Source of the DNA: Collinsella vaginalis
GTDB taxonomy: Bacteria; Actinomycetota; Coriobacteriia; Coriobacteriales; Coriobacteriaceae
Reading direction: 5' to 3'
Assembly (NCBI RefSeq): GCF_900176655.1
Contig: NZ_LT838844.1
Location: 396,717 to 442,721, forward strand
Length of the DNA: 46,005 nucleotides
Part shown: one piece after another, positions 33,521 to 42,309 of the stretch
Numbering within the stretch: the first letter of the stretch is position 1
How the letters are laid out: each line of letters starts with the position of its first letter
Program-made: the position numbers and the translations under genes
The notes under the pieces: generated by a model
Told to the model about the DNA's origin: nothing
What the model saw: the letters and a program-made list of their open reading frames with translations, nothing else
Databases searched by the model: none

Positions 33521-35693
33521 ATGGCACACACCCACCACCACGGGGACCACGGGGACGGAACGGCGGTCCACGTTCACCACCATCATGGAGACGGAACGGC
33601 GGCCCACGAGCATGGCGACGCCGCCACGTCGCATGAGGATCGCAGCTTCGCCCACATCCACACGCACCGCAACCTGATCGGGTTTGACGAGAACGACGTC
33701 TCGACCGTCATCGTCGCAGCGGATCACGGCGAGGACGACGACGATCCGCAGGCCTTCATCCGCGACTACAACGAGGCGATCCGCGCCTACCGCAAGACCT
33801 TCCCCACCAAGGACGAGGTCGCGGAGAAGACGCCCGACCCGGCGGTGTGCGAGATGATCCACCGCATGGACGAGCTCGGCCTCGAGACTACCTTCCATCG
33901 CTTCGACGCCCAGCAGCCCCAGTGCGGCTTCGGGCTCGCGGGCACCTGCTGCAAGATCTGCAACATGGGCCCCTGCCGCATCACGCCCAAGGCCCCACGC
34001 GGGGTCTGAGGCGCCGACGCCGACCTCATCGTGGCCAGGAAACCTGCTCCGCGCCGCGGTCGGCGGCGTCTCCCAGCACGGGATGCACGCCCGCGAGGTG
34101 ATGCTCTCCCTCAAGTGGGCTGCCGAGGGCAAGCTTGATCTGCCGATCCTGGGCCAGCAGAAGATCCTGGGCACGGCCCGGGCCTTCGGCATCGAGACCG
34201 AGGGGCGCAGCGCTGAGGACGTGGCGATCGATCTCGCCGACACCCTGCTCGACGACCTCTCAGAGACCGATCCGCACCGCCCCTACCGGACCATCGACGC
34301 GATGGCGCCCGCCGAGCGCCGTCGCGTGTGGGAGGAGCTCGACATCCTTCCCATCAGCGCCTACCACGAGGTCTTCGACGCCATGCGCCGCACCGGCTGC
34401 GCGGTGGACGGCGACTGGCGCAGCGTCATGCAGGAGTTCCTACGCTGCGGCCTCGCCTTCACGTTCTCGGGCGTGGTGGGCGCGAGCATCGCCACCGACT
34501 CGCTCTTCGGCATCGGCGACCGCGTGACCTCCAAGGTTAACCTCGGCGCGCTGAAGGAGGGCTACGTCAACATCGCCGTCCACGGTCACCTGCCCACGCT
34601 CGTGAGCGAGGTCGTGAAGGTCGGGCGCGATGAGGCCTTCCTCGAGCGGGCGCGCGCGGCCGGGGCAAAGGGCATCCGCTTCTACGGCATCTGCTGCTCT
34701 GGCCTGGCCGCGATGTACCGCTACGGCGGCGTGATTCCGCTCTCCAACGCGGTCTCAGCCGAGCTGGTCCTTGGCACCGGCGCCCTCGACCTCTGGCTCG
34801 CCGACGTGCAGGACGTCTTCCCCGCGACCATGGATGTGGCGAAGTGCTTCCAGACGACCGTGGTCACCACGAGCGACAACGCGCGCCTGCCCGGTGCAGA
34901 GCGCATGGAGTACGACCACCACCATGCGAACATCGGCGAGACCCGGGCCCTGGCCGAGCGCATCGTCAACCGCGCCATCGAGAGCTTTGAGGCGCGCCGC
35001 GGTATCCCGGTGCACATTCCGCAGTTCGAGGTTAAGGCCGAGGTGGGCTTCTCGGTGGAGTACGTGCACCGCCGCTTCGGAGGGATGAGCCCGCTCGCTG
35101 AGGCGATCCGGGACGGTCGCATCACGGGCATCGTGAACCTGGTGGGTTGCAACAACCCCAAGGTGCCCTTCGAGCGCTGCATCGTGGACGTCGTGGACGT
35201 GCTCCTGCGCGAGAACGTCCTCGTGCTCACCAACGGCTGCGCCTCGTTCCCGCTCATGAAGCTCGGGTACTGCCAGGCTTCAGCGGCCGAGCGCTGCGGT
35301 GAGGGCCTCGCCTCCTTCCTCGAGGGCGACCTGCCGCCGGTGTGGCACGTGGGCGAGTGCATCGACAACACGCGGTCCTCGGGGATCCTCGCCGGGGTGG
35401 CCGGCGAGCTCGGTCAGCGCGTCGCCGACATGCCCTACGCGTTCTCGTCGCCGGAGTGGTCGAATGAGAAGGCGGTGGACGCCGCCCTCGGGTTCCGCCT
35501 CATGGGCGTGAGCTCCTATCACTGCGTCGAGCCGCAGATCTACGGGTCGAAGAACGTGATCGAGTTCCTGAAGCAGGGGACGCTCGAGACCCTGGGCAGC
35601 CGCATGGTGGTCGACGTGGACCCGGTGGCGCTGGGTGAGCGGATCGTCGCGGACATGCGTGCGGCGCGGCGGGAGCTCGGCTGGGACGCGTAA
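33521..35693 (+). pseudogene. cooS: Ni-type carbon monoxide dehydrogenase catalytic subunit, interrupted
   Basis: Anaerobic CODH oxidises CO to CO2 at a Ni-4Fe-5S C-cluster. Residues 1-50 form an extension with 16 His. Then come CGFGLAGTCCKICNMGPC (ligands of clusters D and B) and, in a second frame, the C-cluster region: GICCSG, AKCFQTTVVTT, GCNNPK, TNGCASFP and GECIDN. The first frame ends at TGA (34007-34009), exactly where the family has Cys in RGVCGADAD, a cluster B ligand. The frame then shifts +1 because of an extra A near 34034 (GCCAGGAAACCTG); removing it gives VARNLLRA, as in the family. ATG 33521 follows GGGGAG. Two separate lesions suggest a non-functional gene, though the catalytic part looks well kept. 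No maturation gene (cooC) or ferredoxin gene is adjacent. Confidence 0.88.
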
Positions 35694-35722
35694 AGCCTGA
35701 GGCCTGAGGACCCGTTTGGAGC

Positions 35723-35754
35723 ACGGCCCCGCGGCGATGCTGCTGCGGGGCCGT
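35723..35754. terminator. Hairpin between cooS and the convergent AEC gene
   Basis: ACGGCCCCGC (35723-35732) pairs perfectly with GCGGGGCCGT (35745-35754). There is no T run on the plus side (TGCGTT) and only a short one on the minus side, so it may be a bidirectional, factor-assisted terminator. Confidence 0.5.
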
Positions 35755-35811
35755 TGCGTTAGATATGGCATCGCCCATCCCCATGCGGTGCCGCGGCGGA
35801 CGTATTCGGCG

Positions 35812-36737
35812 TCACGCCATGAGGAACGTGAGCGCAAGCGGCAGAGTCACCGCTGAGAGCAACGTCGTCGCCGCGACGACCCCGCTGGAGAAGGGCCCGT
35901 CGGTATCGTACTTGTGCGCGAAGAGCGAGGCCACGGTGGCGACGGGCATCGCCTGGTACAGCACGAGCGACGCCCAGACCGCGGCGTCGAGCTTCACCGA
36001 GCCGGACGCCGCCGCGAGTACCGCGAAGGTGAGCAGCGGCATCGCGACGAGTCTCAGGACCCCCACCTTGTAGATCTGCGTGCTCGACAGGATCCGCCCC
36101 ACATCGCATCGATCGAGATGCGCCCCGAGCACGAGCATCACCAGGCCGGTGTTCATGGCGCCAAGCGCGTCGACCGCCTGTCAACAACAGCCGGCGGCTG
36201 CCACGAGGCGAGGAAGCACACGAATCCGGCGGCCATCGCTATGATCGCCGAATTGGTGAGCACACGCTTTGGCGAGGCCGCCGAATGGTCACCGGACGCG
36301 AGCGCGGTGCCGTAGGTCCACAGCAGAACCGTCTGCACCGTGTTGGCGATCGAGATGTAGAACACGCCGTCAGGGCCCACCGTCGCCATGGCAAGCGGAA
36401 TGCCGATGAACCCCGCATTCGAGAAGGTCACGGCGAACCGACCCATCTGCCCATGCGGGCCGTTCGGCCGATACGCGACGGCGCCCAGGGCGCATGAGAT
36501 CGCGAGCGTGACGACCGTGAAGAGGACGACCCATCCCGCGCCCACCAGGAGCGCGGGATCGAAGTCGCGCATGAGCGCTTGGGCTATCAGCGCCGGATTC
36601 GCCACGTAGAGCACGAGGTCGGAGAGCTGCGATGCCCCGTGGTCGTCGATGAAGCCCGTATGGTGCAGGGCGTAGCCCAGCGCCAAGATCATGAACATCA
36701 TCGCGATCTGCCCGATGATGATGGATGTATCCGCCAA
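35812..36737 (-). pseudogene. AEC family (auxin efflux carrier-like) transporter, split by a frameshift
   Basis: Two minus-strand frames give one transporter of about 308 residues. The first (36737 to 36153, 194 residues, TTG start with GGAGGC 9 bases upstream) has the AEC opening IAMMFMILALGYALHHTGFID, reported here by its parts IAMMFMILALGY and HTGFID, plus NPALI and FSNAGFIGIPLA. The second (36156 to 35812, 114 residues) carries the C-terminal half with GAHLDR, RLVAMPLL and YQAMPVATVASLFA. The frames part near 36165-36183; shifting by one base gives QAVDALGAMNTGLVML. The first stop and the second ATG overlap (ATGA), so coupled translation of two halves is conceivable, but a frameshift mutation or error is likelier. 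AEC carriers export organic anions or amino acid derivatives. Confidence 0.75.
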
Positions 36738-36771
36738 CCGGGATACGCCTCCTCAAATGACGTCTAGGGGA

Positions 36772-38232
36772 TCACACGGTCAAGTCGGACCCGTTGCTCG
36801 CGATGACCTTCTTGAACCAGTGGAACGAGTCCTTGGCGGAGCGCTTGAGGGTGCCGTTGCCCTTGTCGTCCATATCGACCGCCACGAACCCGTAGCGCTT
36901 GGCCATCTCGCCGGTCGACCGGCTAACGAGGTCGGTTGACCCCCACATCGTGTATCCGAGGCAGGGCACGCCGTCGATCGCAATGGCATCGCGGATGGCG
37001 GCGAGGTGCTCGGCCAGGTACTCCATGCGGTAGGTGTCGTGGCAGCTGCCGTCCGGCTCGAACTCGTCCACCGCGCCCATGCCGTTCTCCACCACGAAGA
37101 CCGGCTTCTGGTAGCGGTCGTACAGCTCGTTCAGGGTGTAGCGGAGTCCAAGGGGATCGATGGCCCAGCCCCAGGGGGTCTTCGGGCAGGTGGGGTTCGG
37201 CGTCCCGCCGAGGCGGTGGAACGTGTCCCCTTCGCTCACAACCGTGGAGCGGTAGTACGAGAAGCTCACGAAATCGAGGGTGTGCGCCGCCAGGAGCTCC
37301 GTGTCGCCCGGTTCCATGTGGACATCCGCCCCGCAGTCATCGAAGACCTGCTGTGCGAAATTCGGATACGCGCCGCGGCTCATCACATCGATGAGCAGGT
37401 ACTGCTCGCGCCGCTTCTGGTATGCGGCGAAGATATCGCCCGGCTTGCTGCTCGCGGGGTAGAGGGCGCTCATGGCGAACATGGTCGAGAAGAGCGCATC
37501 GGGCATCATCTCGTGGCCGACCTTGACCGTCTTCGCGCTCGCCACGAACATATGGTGCATCGCCTGCCAGTACACGGGCTCGCTCTGGTTCGTCACGCCC
37601 AGCATGCACACGCCGCGGAGGGCGTTGGGCTCGTTGAACGTGAGCCAGTATTTCACCTTGGAGCCCAGGCGCTCAAAGAGCGCGGTGGCGTAGCACACAT
37701 AGCAGTCGATGGTCTTGCGGCCCGCCCAGCCGTTGTACTTCTTCACGAGTTCCAAGGGCATCTCATCATGGCAGATGGTGATCATCGGCTCGATGCCGTG
37801 CGCCAGCAGCTCGTCGACGACCTGCTCGTAGAACGCCAGCCCCTCCTCATTGGGTTGGCTCTCCTCCCCAGTGGGGAAGATGCGCGTCCAGCACACGGAG
37901 AAGCGGAACATCCGGAAACCCATCTCGGCCATGAGCGCGATGTCCTCGCGCCAGTGGTGGTAGAAGTCGACGGCGCGGTGGCTGGGGTAGTACTCGTCAT
38001 CGAAGATGGTGAGCGTTGCGCCCTCGGGCAGGGGCTCCTCCCAGTGGCTTTTGCCGCGGTTGCCCCGGGCGTCCAGCCAGGTGACCTGACGCGGGTTCGT
38101 CTGGTCGCCGTCGGTGGCGAAGTCGACGGATAGCAGGCCGCGGCCGCCCTTGCCGAAGCCGCCTTCGAATTGCCAGTCGGACACGGCACCGCCGAAGTAG
38201 AAGCCTTCAGGGAATGCGGAGGTGTTGCTCAT
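36772..38232 (-). CDS. 6-phospho-beta-glucosidase (GH1)
   Basis: This GH1 enzyme splits the phosphorylated beta-glucoside brought in by the neighbouring PTS. The 486-residue protein opens PEGFYFGGAVSDWQFEG and shows ITICHDEMPLELVKKYNGW, the acid/base in TFNEPN (Glu 201) and the nucleophile in VVENGMG (Glu 382), plus the C-terminal KDSFHWFKKVI typical of BglA/ArbB-type phospho-glucosidases. Start ATG 38232 has GAGGAG upstream. It lies 85 bases after the EIIBC gene on the same strand, so the two form one operon. Aryl-beta-glucosides such as arbutin or salicin, or cellobiose, are likely substrates. Confidence 0.93.
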   Translation of the reverse strand: MSNTSAFPEGFYFGGAVSDWQFEGGFGKGGRGLLSVDFATDGDQTNPRQVTWLDARGNRGKSHWEEPLPEGATLTIFDDEYYPSHRAVDFYHHWREDIALMAEMGFRMFRFSVCWTRIFPTGEESQPNEEGLAFYEQVVDELLAHGIEPMITICHDEMPLELVKKYNGWAGRKTIDCYVCYATALFERLGSKVKYWLTFNEPNALRGVCMLGVTNQSEPVYWQAMHHMFVASAKTVKVGHEMMPDALFSTMFAMSALYPASSKPGDIFAAYQKRREQYLLIDVMSRGAYPNFAQQVFDDCGADVHMEPGDTELLAAHTLDFVSFSYYRSTVVSEGDTFHRLGGTPNPTCPKTPWGWAIDPLGLRYTLNELYDRYQKPVFVVENGMGAVDEFEPDGSCHDTYRMEYLAEHLAAIRDAIAIDGVPCLGYTMWGSTDLVSRSTGEMAKRYGFVAVDMDDKGNGTLKRSAKDSFHWFKKVIASNGSDLTV

Positions 38233-38317
38233 AGGTGCTCCTCATGTAGACATGGTTGGGATAGGTGACGGTCCGGACAGCGAGGCGTCGCCCCACCGTC
38301 CGGCTTGGGTGCAGGTG

Positions 38318-39727
38318 CTACTGTTCCGCTACGGCTTTGTCGTCAAAGCCGAGTGCGAAGGTCACGGCCGCGGAGACCACGATCGCGGTCGCAACGGCTG
38401 CGATCGCCGCCACCACGGTGTTTTGGAAGATGGGCAGCGCCATGATGTTGGAGTAGCCCATGACGTAGGCGTGCATGCCCATGAGGCCGCCCACCAGGCC
38501 GCCTGCCGCGCCGCCGGCGACGACACCGTACAGGGGCTTCTTGAGCCGGAACGTGATGCCGTAGAGCGCGGGCTCGGTCACGCCGGCGAGGATGCAGCCC
38601 ACGGCGAGCGACAGGGCCTCGCTGCGGAACTCCTTGTTGCGGGTGCGGAGCGCCACCGCCAGGCAGGCGCCGCCCTCGGCCATATTGTGGAGGAGGAGCG
38701 CAGGGCGGAAGAGGGCATCGTAGCCTGGGTTCTCAAGCAGCTGGAGCATGAAAGGGCCGAATACGGTGTGCACGCCCACCATGATGAGGAAGGGGAGGCT
38801 TCCGGCTAGCAGCGCGAGCGCGAGCGGGCCCGCGACGCCGTAGATGCCCATCAGCACGGTGACGATGAGTTCACCGATCCAGGTGCCGAGGGGCGCGAGT
38901 ACGAGCATCGTGAGCACATAGGTGCACAGGATGGTCAGGCTGCCGACGAAGACGGACCTGAAGATCCCCGGGATGATCTTGTTCCACAGGCGCTCGAACT
39001 GGTAGGCCGTGAAGGACAACAGCAGGGCCGGGAACAGGCCGCTCGCATAGCTCTTGAGGAGGACGGGCAGGCCGAAGAGGTCCTGGGGCACCTGGGGGTC
39101 GGCTCCCACCAGGGCGAGGAACTCCGGGGCGAACATGGCCGCCGCGACCGCCATGGCGTAGATCCCCGTGCCGCCGAGCTTCTTCGACGCGCCGTAGGCG
39201 ACCCAGATCGGGAGGAAGTAGAAGGGGGCGTTCGCCGCGATGGAGAGCAGGGCGTAGGTGGACGTCGCAGCGAGGTCCGGCATCACGAGAGTCGCGATCA
39301 TCAGGAAGACCTTGAGCATGCCGCCGGCGATGAGGCCGGGGATGATGGGCGTGACCGTGGCGGTGATGTAGCCGATGATGCGGTTCCCCAGGGCCTGCGG
39401 CGTCCACGGGCTACCGGGCTGGCGCTTTGCGTCGGCCTGCGCGGCCGCGGCGTCCTCCACGGGAGCCGCCTCGGTGAAGCCGAATTGCTTGACGACCTCG
39501 TCATAGGTGCCCATGAGGTTCTTGCCCATGATGACCTGCAGCTGGTCAGCGGCGTACACGCAACCCAGCACGCCGTCCACCTGCTTGATAGTCTCCATAT
39601 CGGCGGCATCCGGGTCCTTCACGGTGAAACGCAGGCGCGTCATGCAGTGCGTGACCGAGGTGATGTTCTGCGGCCCGCCCGCCCCTTCGACGATCTGGGC
39701 GGCGGTCTGTGCGAAATCGAGTGCCAT
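38318..39727 (-). CDS. PTS beta-glucoside-type EIIBC permease
   Basis: The 469-residue protein joins an EIIB domain of the glucose superfamily (residues 1-85, phospho-Cys in VTHCMTRLRF) by an Ala/Asp-rich linker to a membrane EIIC domain (about 115-469) with AGGMLK, GVHTVFGPF and AGVTEPALYGITFRLKKP, the usual BglF/AscF markers. There is no C-terminal EIIA domain, so phosphate must come from a separate EIIA-Glc-type protein; the EIIA at 9523 is of another family and should not serve. The frame extends upstream to 39862, but ATG 39727 has GGAAGGAG close by. It is transcribed away from the RpiR gene. Confidence 0.93.
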   Translation of the reverse strand: MALDFAQTAAQIVEGAGGPQNITSVTHCMTRLRFTVKDPDAADMETIKQVDGVLGCVYAADQLQVIMGKNLMGTYDEVVKQFGFTEAAPVEDAAAAQADAKRQPGSPWTPQALGNRIIGYITATVTPIIPGLIAGGMLKVFLMIATLVMPDLAATSTYALLSIAANAPFYFLPIWVAYGASKKLGGTGIYAMAVAAAMFAPEFLALVGADPQVPQDLFGLPVLLKSYASGLFPALLLSFTAYQFERLWNKIIPGIFRSVFVGSLTILCTYVLTMLVLAPLGTWIGELIVTVLMGIYGVAGPLALALLAGSLPFLIMVGVHTVFGPFMLQLLENPGYDALFRPALLLHNMAEGGACLAVALRTRNKEFRSEALSLAVGCILAGVTEPALYGITFRLKKPLYGVVAGGAAGGLVGGLMGMHAYVMGYSNIMALPIFQNTVVAAIAAVATAIVVSAAVTFALGFDDKAVAEQ

Positions 39728-39780
39728 GGGTTCTCCTTCCCGTGCGTCCATCAGGTTCAGTTTTCGACGCTTTGACGGAG

Positions 39781-39884
39781 GGTAGTGCGCACGCGGTCCG
39801 ACCCATCTCGTCGATGCACATCTGGTAGTGTTTGTTCCAAGATATCGGTGCCAGGCGCACAAATCCGGTAGTTTTTGTTCTGGG
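39781..39884. promoter_or_regulatory. Direct repeats with 43-bp spacing, likely operators
   Basis: GGTAGTGTTTGTTCC (39824) and GGTAGTTTTTGTTCT (39867) are direct repeats exactly 43 bases apart; similarity extends left through GCACA (39816 and 39857). A weaker third site, GGTAGTGCGC, starts 43 bases earlier at 39781. They fill the space between the divergent EIIBC and RpiR genes, so RpiR binding here is the natural inference. Confidence 0.55.
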
Positions 39885-39891
39885 AGGCCGC

Positions 39892-40761
39892 ATGTCAGTG
39901 ATCGAGGGGCTCAAGGCCCGGCAGAGGTTCACGGTAGCTGAGTCCGAGCTGGCCGATTACATCCTTGAACATGCCGACGCCGTGTCGCACCAGGGCATCG
40001 CCGAGCTGGCTGCGGCGGCGGGGAAGTCAAACTCCACGATCATCCGCCTGAGCCGCAAGGTCGGGTCCCGCGGGTGGCGCGACTTTCGCGTCGACCTCGC
40101 CGCCGACCTTGAGAAGCTCCGCCGCACGGCGGCAGACACCGATCCAAACACGCCGTTTCTGGGCAAATCAAGTACGGCGAGCATCATGAGCAGCATCCTG
40201 CGCCTCGAGAACGCCGCCCTGTCAGACTGCTACGCGGGCGTGCACCCAGAGTCGATCGGACGCCTGGCGCGTGCGGCCACGGGCGCACGGCGCATCATCT
40301 ACTACGCGCTGGGCGACTCCTACGCCACGCTGTACGCGTTTGGCGCCCTGATGTCGAAGATCGGGGTGGAGTGCGTTGCCGCAGACCAGTACCGGCTTCA
40401 TCATGAGGCGGCCTTTCATGCGTCGTCGCACGACATCGCGTTGATCGTGAGCTACAGCGGTGCCTACCTCGCAGATCTCGCCACGCAGATCGCGCGGCTG
40501 CGGGTCCAGCACTGCAAGATCGCCGTGATCACGTCAGATGCCAGCGCGCTTGATTCCGTGCCGCCCTTCGATTTTCCCGTCCTGCTGCCCTTCCGCGAGA
40601 ACCGGTACGGCAAGGTCGCCACGTTCTACTCGCAGACCTGCATCCGGTTTGTGCTCAACTGCGTGTACAGCGTGGCATTCTCGCAGAACTTCGACGTGAA
40701 CCTGCGCGACAAGGACCTGATCGAGATGCTCGAGCCGGGCCTGACGGGCACGCGGTTCTAG
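39892..40761 (+). CDS. RpiR/MurR-family transcriptional regulator
   Basis: The 289-residue protein has an N-terminal RpiR helix-turn-helix (about residues 5-80, with IAELAAAAGKSNSTIIRLSRKVG) and a SIS sugar-phosphate-binding domain (about 120-260, with RRIIYYALGDS and ALIVSYSGAYLADLA). Such regulators bind a sugar phosphate and usually repress catabolic genes. The divergent arrangement with the EIIBC-GH1 operon makes that its probable target, with the phosphorylated glucoside or glucose-6-phosphate as effector. ATG 39892 has GGGAGG 5 bases upstream; the frame is open back to 39832 without such support. Confidence 0.9.
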   Translation: MSVIEGLKARQRFTVAESELADYILEHADAVSHQGIAELAAAAGKSNSTIIRLSRKVGSRGWRDFRVDLAADLEKLRRTAADTDPNTPFLGKSSTASIMSSILRLENAALSDCYAGVHPESIGRLARAATGARRIIYYALGDSYATLYAFGALMSKIGVECVAADQYRLHHEAAFHASSHDIALIVSYSGAYLADLATQIARLRVQHCKIAVITSDASALDSVPPFDFPVLLPFRENRYGKVATFYSQTCIRFVLNCVYSVAFSQNFDVNLRDKDLIEMLEPGLTGTRF

Positions 40762-40910
40762 CTGGTGGTGCCGGCGGGCTTGGAGATCGCGGCGAGCGAA
40801 GTAAGACGGCGGGCCTTGTGCTCGTTGCCTGCCGCGGGGCCAGGCGATGATCCCGTGCCCATTGCTTGAAACGGGGGGCGGGTGAATCCTGCGCCCATTA
40901 TTTGAGAGCG

Positions 40911-41076
40911 CGTTTTGCAATATCTCGAGCTATGCATAGATTCGCGGGCGAAAACACGCAGCTGTGAACCCTTCTGTGCATAGCTCAAGAAAACGCACCA
41001 GCGCCTACCTGGCCTTTCCCTGATGCTACTCAGACGCCCCGTCAACGCCTATGCACAGCTCCCAAAAATGCAAAAA
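40911..41076. repeat. Repeat family R2, copy 3
   Basis: The left end CGTTTTGCAATATCTCGAGC (40911-40930, then TATGCATAG) matches the other copies. A right end CCTATGCACAGCTCCCAAAA then ATGCA lies at 41048-41071, giving about 166 bases. A second, better-matched right end (TGTGCATAGCTCAAGAAAAC, then GCA) is at 40976-40997, so this copy may be a rearranged or nested one. The remaining gap from 40762 to 41271 shows no gene. Confidence 0.8.
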
Positions 41077-41271
41077 GGCACACGCCGCGGTCGATCAGCC
41101 AGGCGCCAAAACCTACGCCCCACTTTTCGCATATCGGTGGCATAGGCCCCCGGCCGTGCGAACGCGTCCATTGGCGGTGCCCAGCATCGCCCGTACCATG
41201 CGTGTTGTCCACAGGAGGGGCGCCCACCGCGTCCCGTGAGCGCCCCGCGGGGCGCGGAGAAAGGAAACATC

Positions 41272-42153
41272 ATGGCAAACATGAACACACTCACGACCAC
41301 CCTCAACAACGGCATGACGGTGCCGCTGATCGGCCTCGGCACCTATGTTCTCACCCCCGACGAGGCTGAGTTCTCCGTCAAGACGGCGCTTCAGAGCGGC
41401 GCCCGCCTGATCGACACCGCGAACGTCTACATGAATGAGCGCGGCGTCGGCCGTGGCCTGGCCGCCCCGGGCGTTGCCCGCGACGAGGTTGTGCTCGGCA
41501 CCAAGCTCTGGCCGAGCGAGTACCCCTACCAGGAGACCCGTCGCGCCATCGATGCGACGCTTCGCCGCCTTGGTGTCGACTACCTCGATTACCTGCTGCT
41601 TCACCAGCAGTACGGCGATTATATGGGCGCCTACGAGGCCATGGAGGACGCGGTCGATGCTGGTAAGGTGCGTGCCATTGGCCTCTCGAACTTCAACGTC
41701 GAGCGGTTCACCGAGGTCGCCGATCAGGCCCGCATCAAGCCGGCTATCCACCAGATCGAGACGCATCCGTTCTACCAGCAGGGCGAGCTCGAAGCCCTTG
41801 GCGCGCGTTTCGGCACCGTGGTCGAGTCGTGGTTCCCGCTGGGTGGCACGGCAAACAACGCCGACCTCTTCCAGAATGACGTGCTTCAGGGCATTGCGGC
41901 CAAGCACGGCAAGACCGTGGCACAGGTTGTGCTCCGCTGGCATGTGCAGAAGGGCTTCATCGCCATCCCGGGTTCGAAGAGCGCCGAGCACATTGCCGAG
42001 GACCTCGCGATCACGGACTTCGCGCTCGATGCCGACGAGATGGCGCGGATCGCGGACCTCGACGGTGCCCTTCCGCGCTTCTTCACGATGAGCGAGGAGG
42101 AGCAGGAGCGGAACTTCCTGGCCTTCGCCCCTGATTTCGACGCGCAGCACTAA
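41272..42153 (+). CDS. Aldo/keto reductase
   Basis: The 293-residue NADPH-dependent oxidoreductase has the AKR catalytic tetrad at Asp 48 (RLIDTA), Tyr 53 (NVYMNE), Lys 78 (LGTKLW) and His 111 (LLLHQQ), then IGLSNF and IPGSKS of the cofactor site. It resembles the 2,5-diketo-D-gluconate reductase-like group (AKR5). ATG 41272 is preceded by AAAGGAAA; the frame is open from 41236 without support. The next gene encodes an SMP-30-like lactonase-type protein, so the pair may act on a sugar acid, but a 156-base gap with a hairpin separates them. Confidence 0.93.
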   Translation: MANMNTLTTTLNNGMTVPLIGLGTYVLTPDEAEFSVKTALQSGARLIDTANVYMNERGVGRGLAAPGVARDEVVLGTKLWPSEYPYQETRRAIDATLRRLGVDYLDYLLLHQQYGDYMGAYEAMEDAVDAGKVRAIGLSNFNVERFTEVADQARIKPAIHQIETHPFYQQGELEALGARFGTVVESWFPLGGTANNADLFQNDVLQGIAAKHGKTVAQVVLRWHVQKGFIAIPGSKSAEHIAEDLAITDFALDADEMARIADLDGALPRFFTMSEEEQERNFLAFAPDFDAQH

Positions 42154-42172
42154 TAAGGGAATACGTTTGATA

Positions 42173-42207
42173 CCGATGGGCCCCGTACTTTGCAGCGGGC
42201 CCATCGG
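42173..42207. terminator. Perfect hairpin after the aldo/keto reductase gene
   Basis: CCGATGGGCCC (42173-42183) pairs with GGGCCCATCGG (42197-42207), 11 pairs around a 13-base loop. No T run follows. It may be a factor-assisted terminator or an mRNA-protecting hairpin. Confidence 0.5.
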
Positions 42208-42309
42208 GGGCACGTGCCGCATCAAAGGTGCCGGATTGGTATCGGTCTGCACGCGTTGGAGCTGTTTCAGGCAAACAGCTCGCGAGCGCAGGGTAAAGGA
42301 GCAGTCGCC

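Noticed and set aside
34007..34009. Selenocysteine codon in cooS
   Set aside because: A +1 frameshift follows within 30 bases, so the TGA alone does not explain the break; no SECIS-like hairpin could be drawn with confidence.
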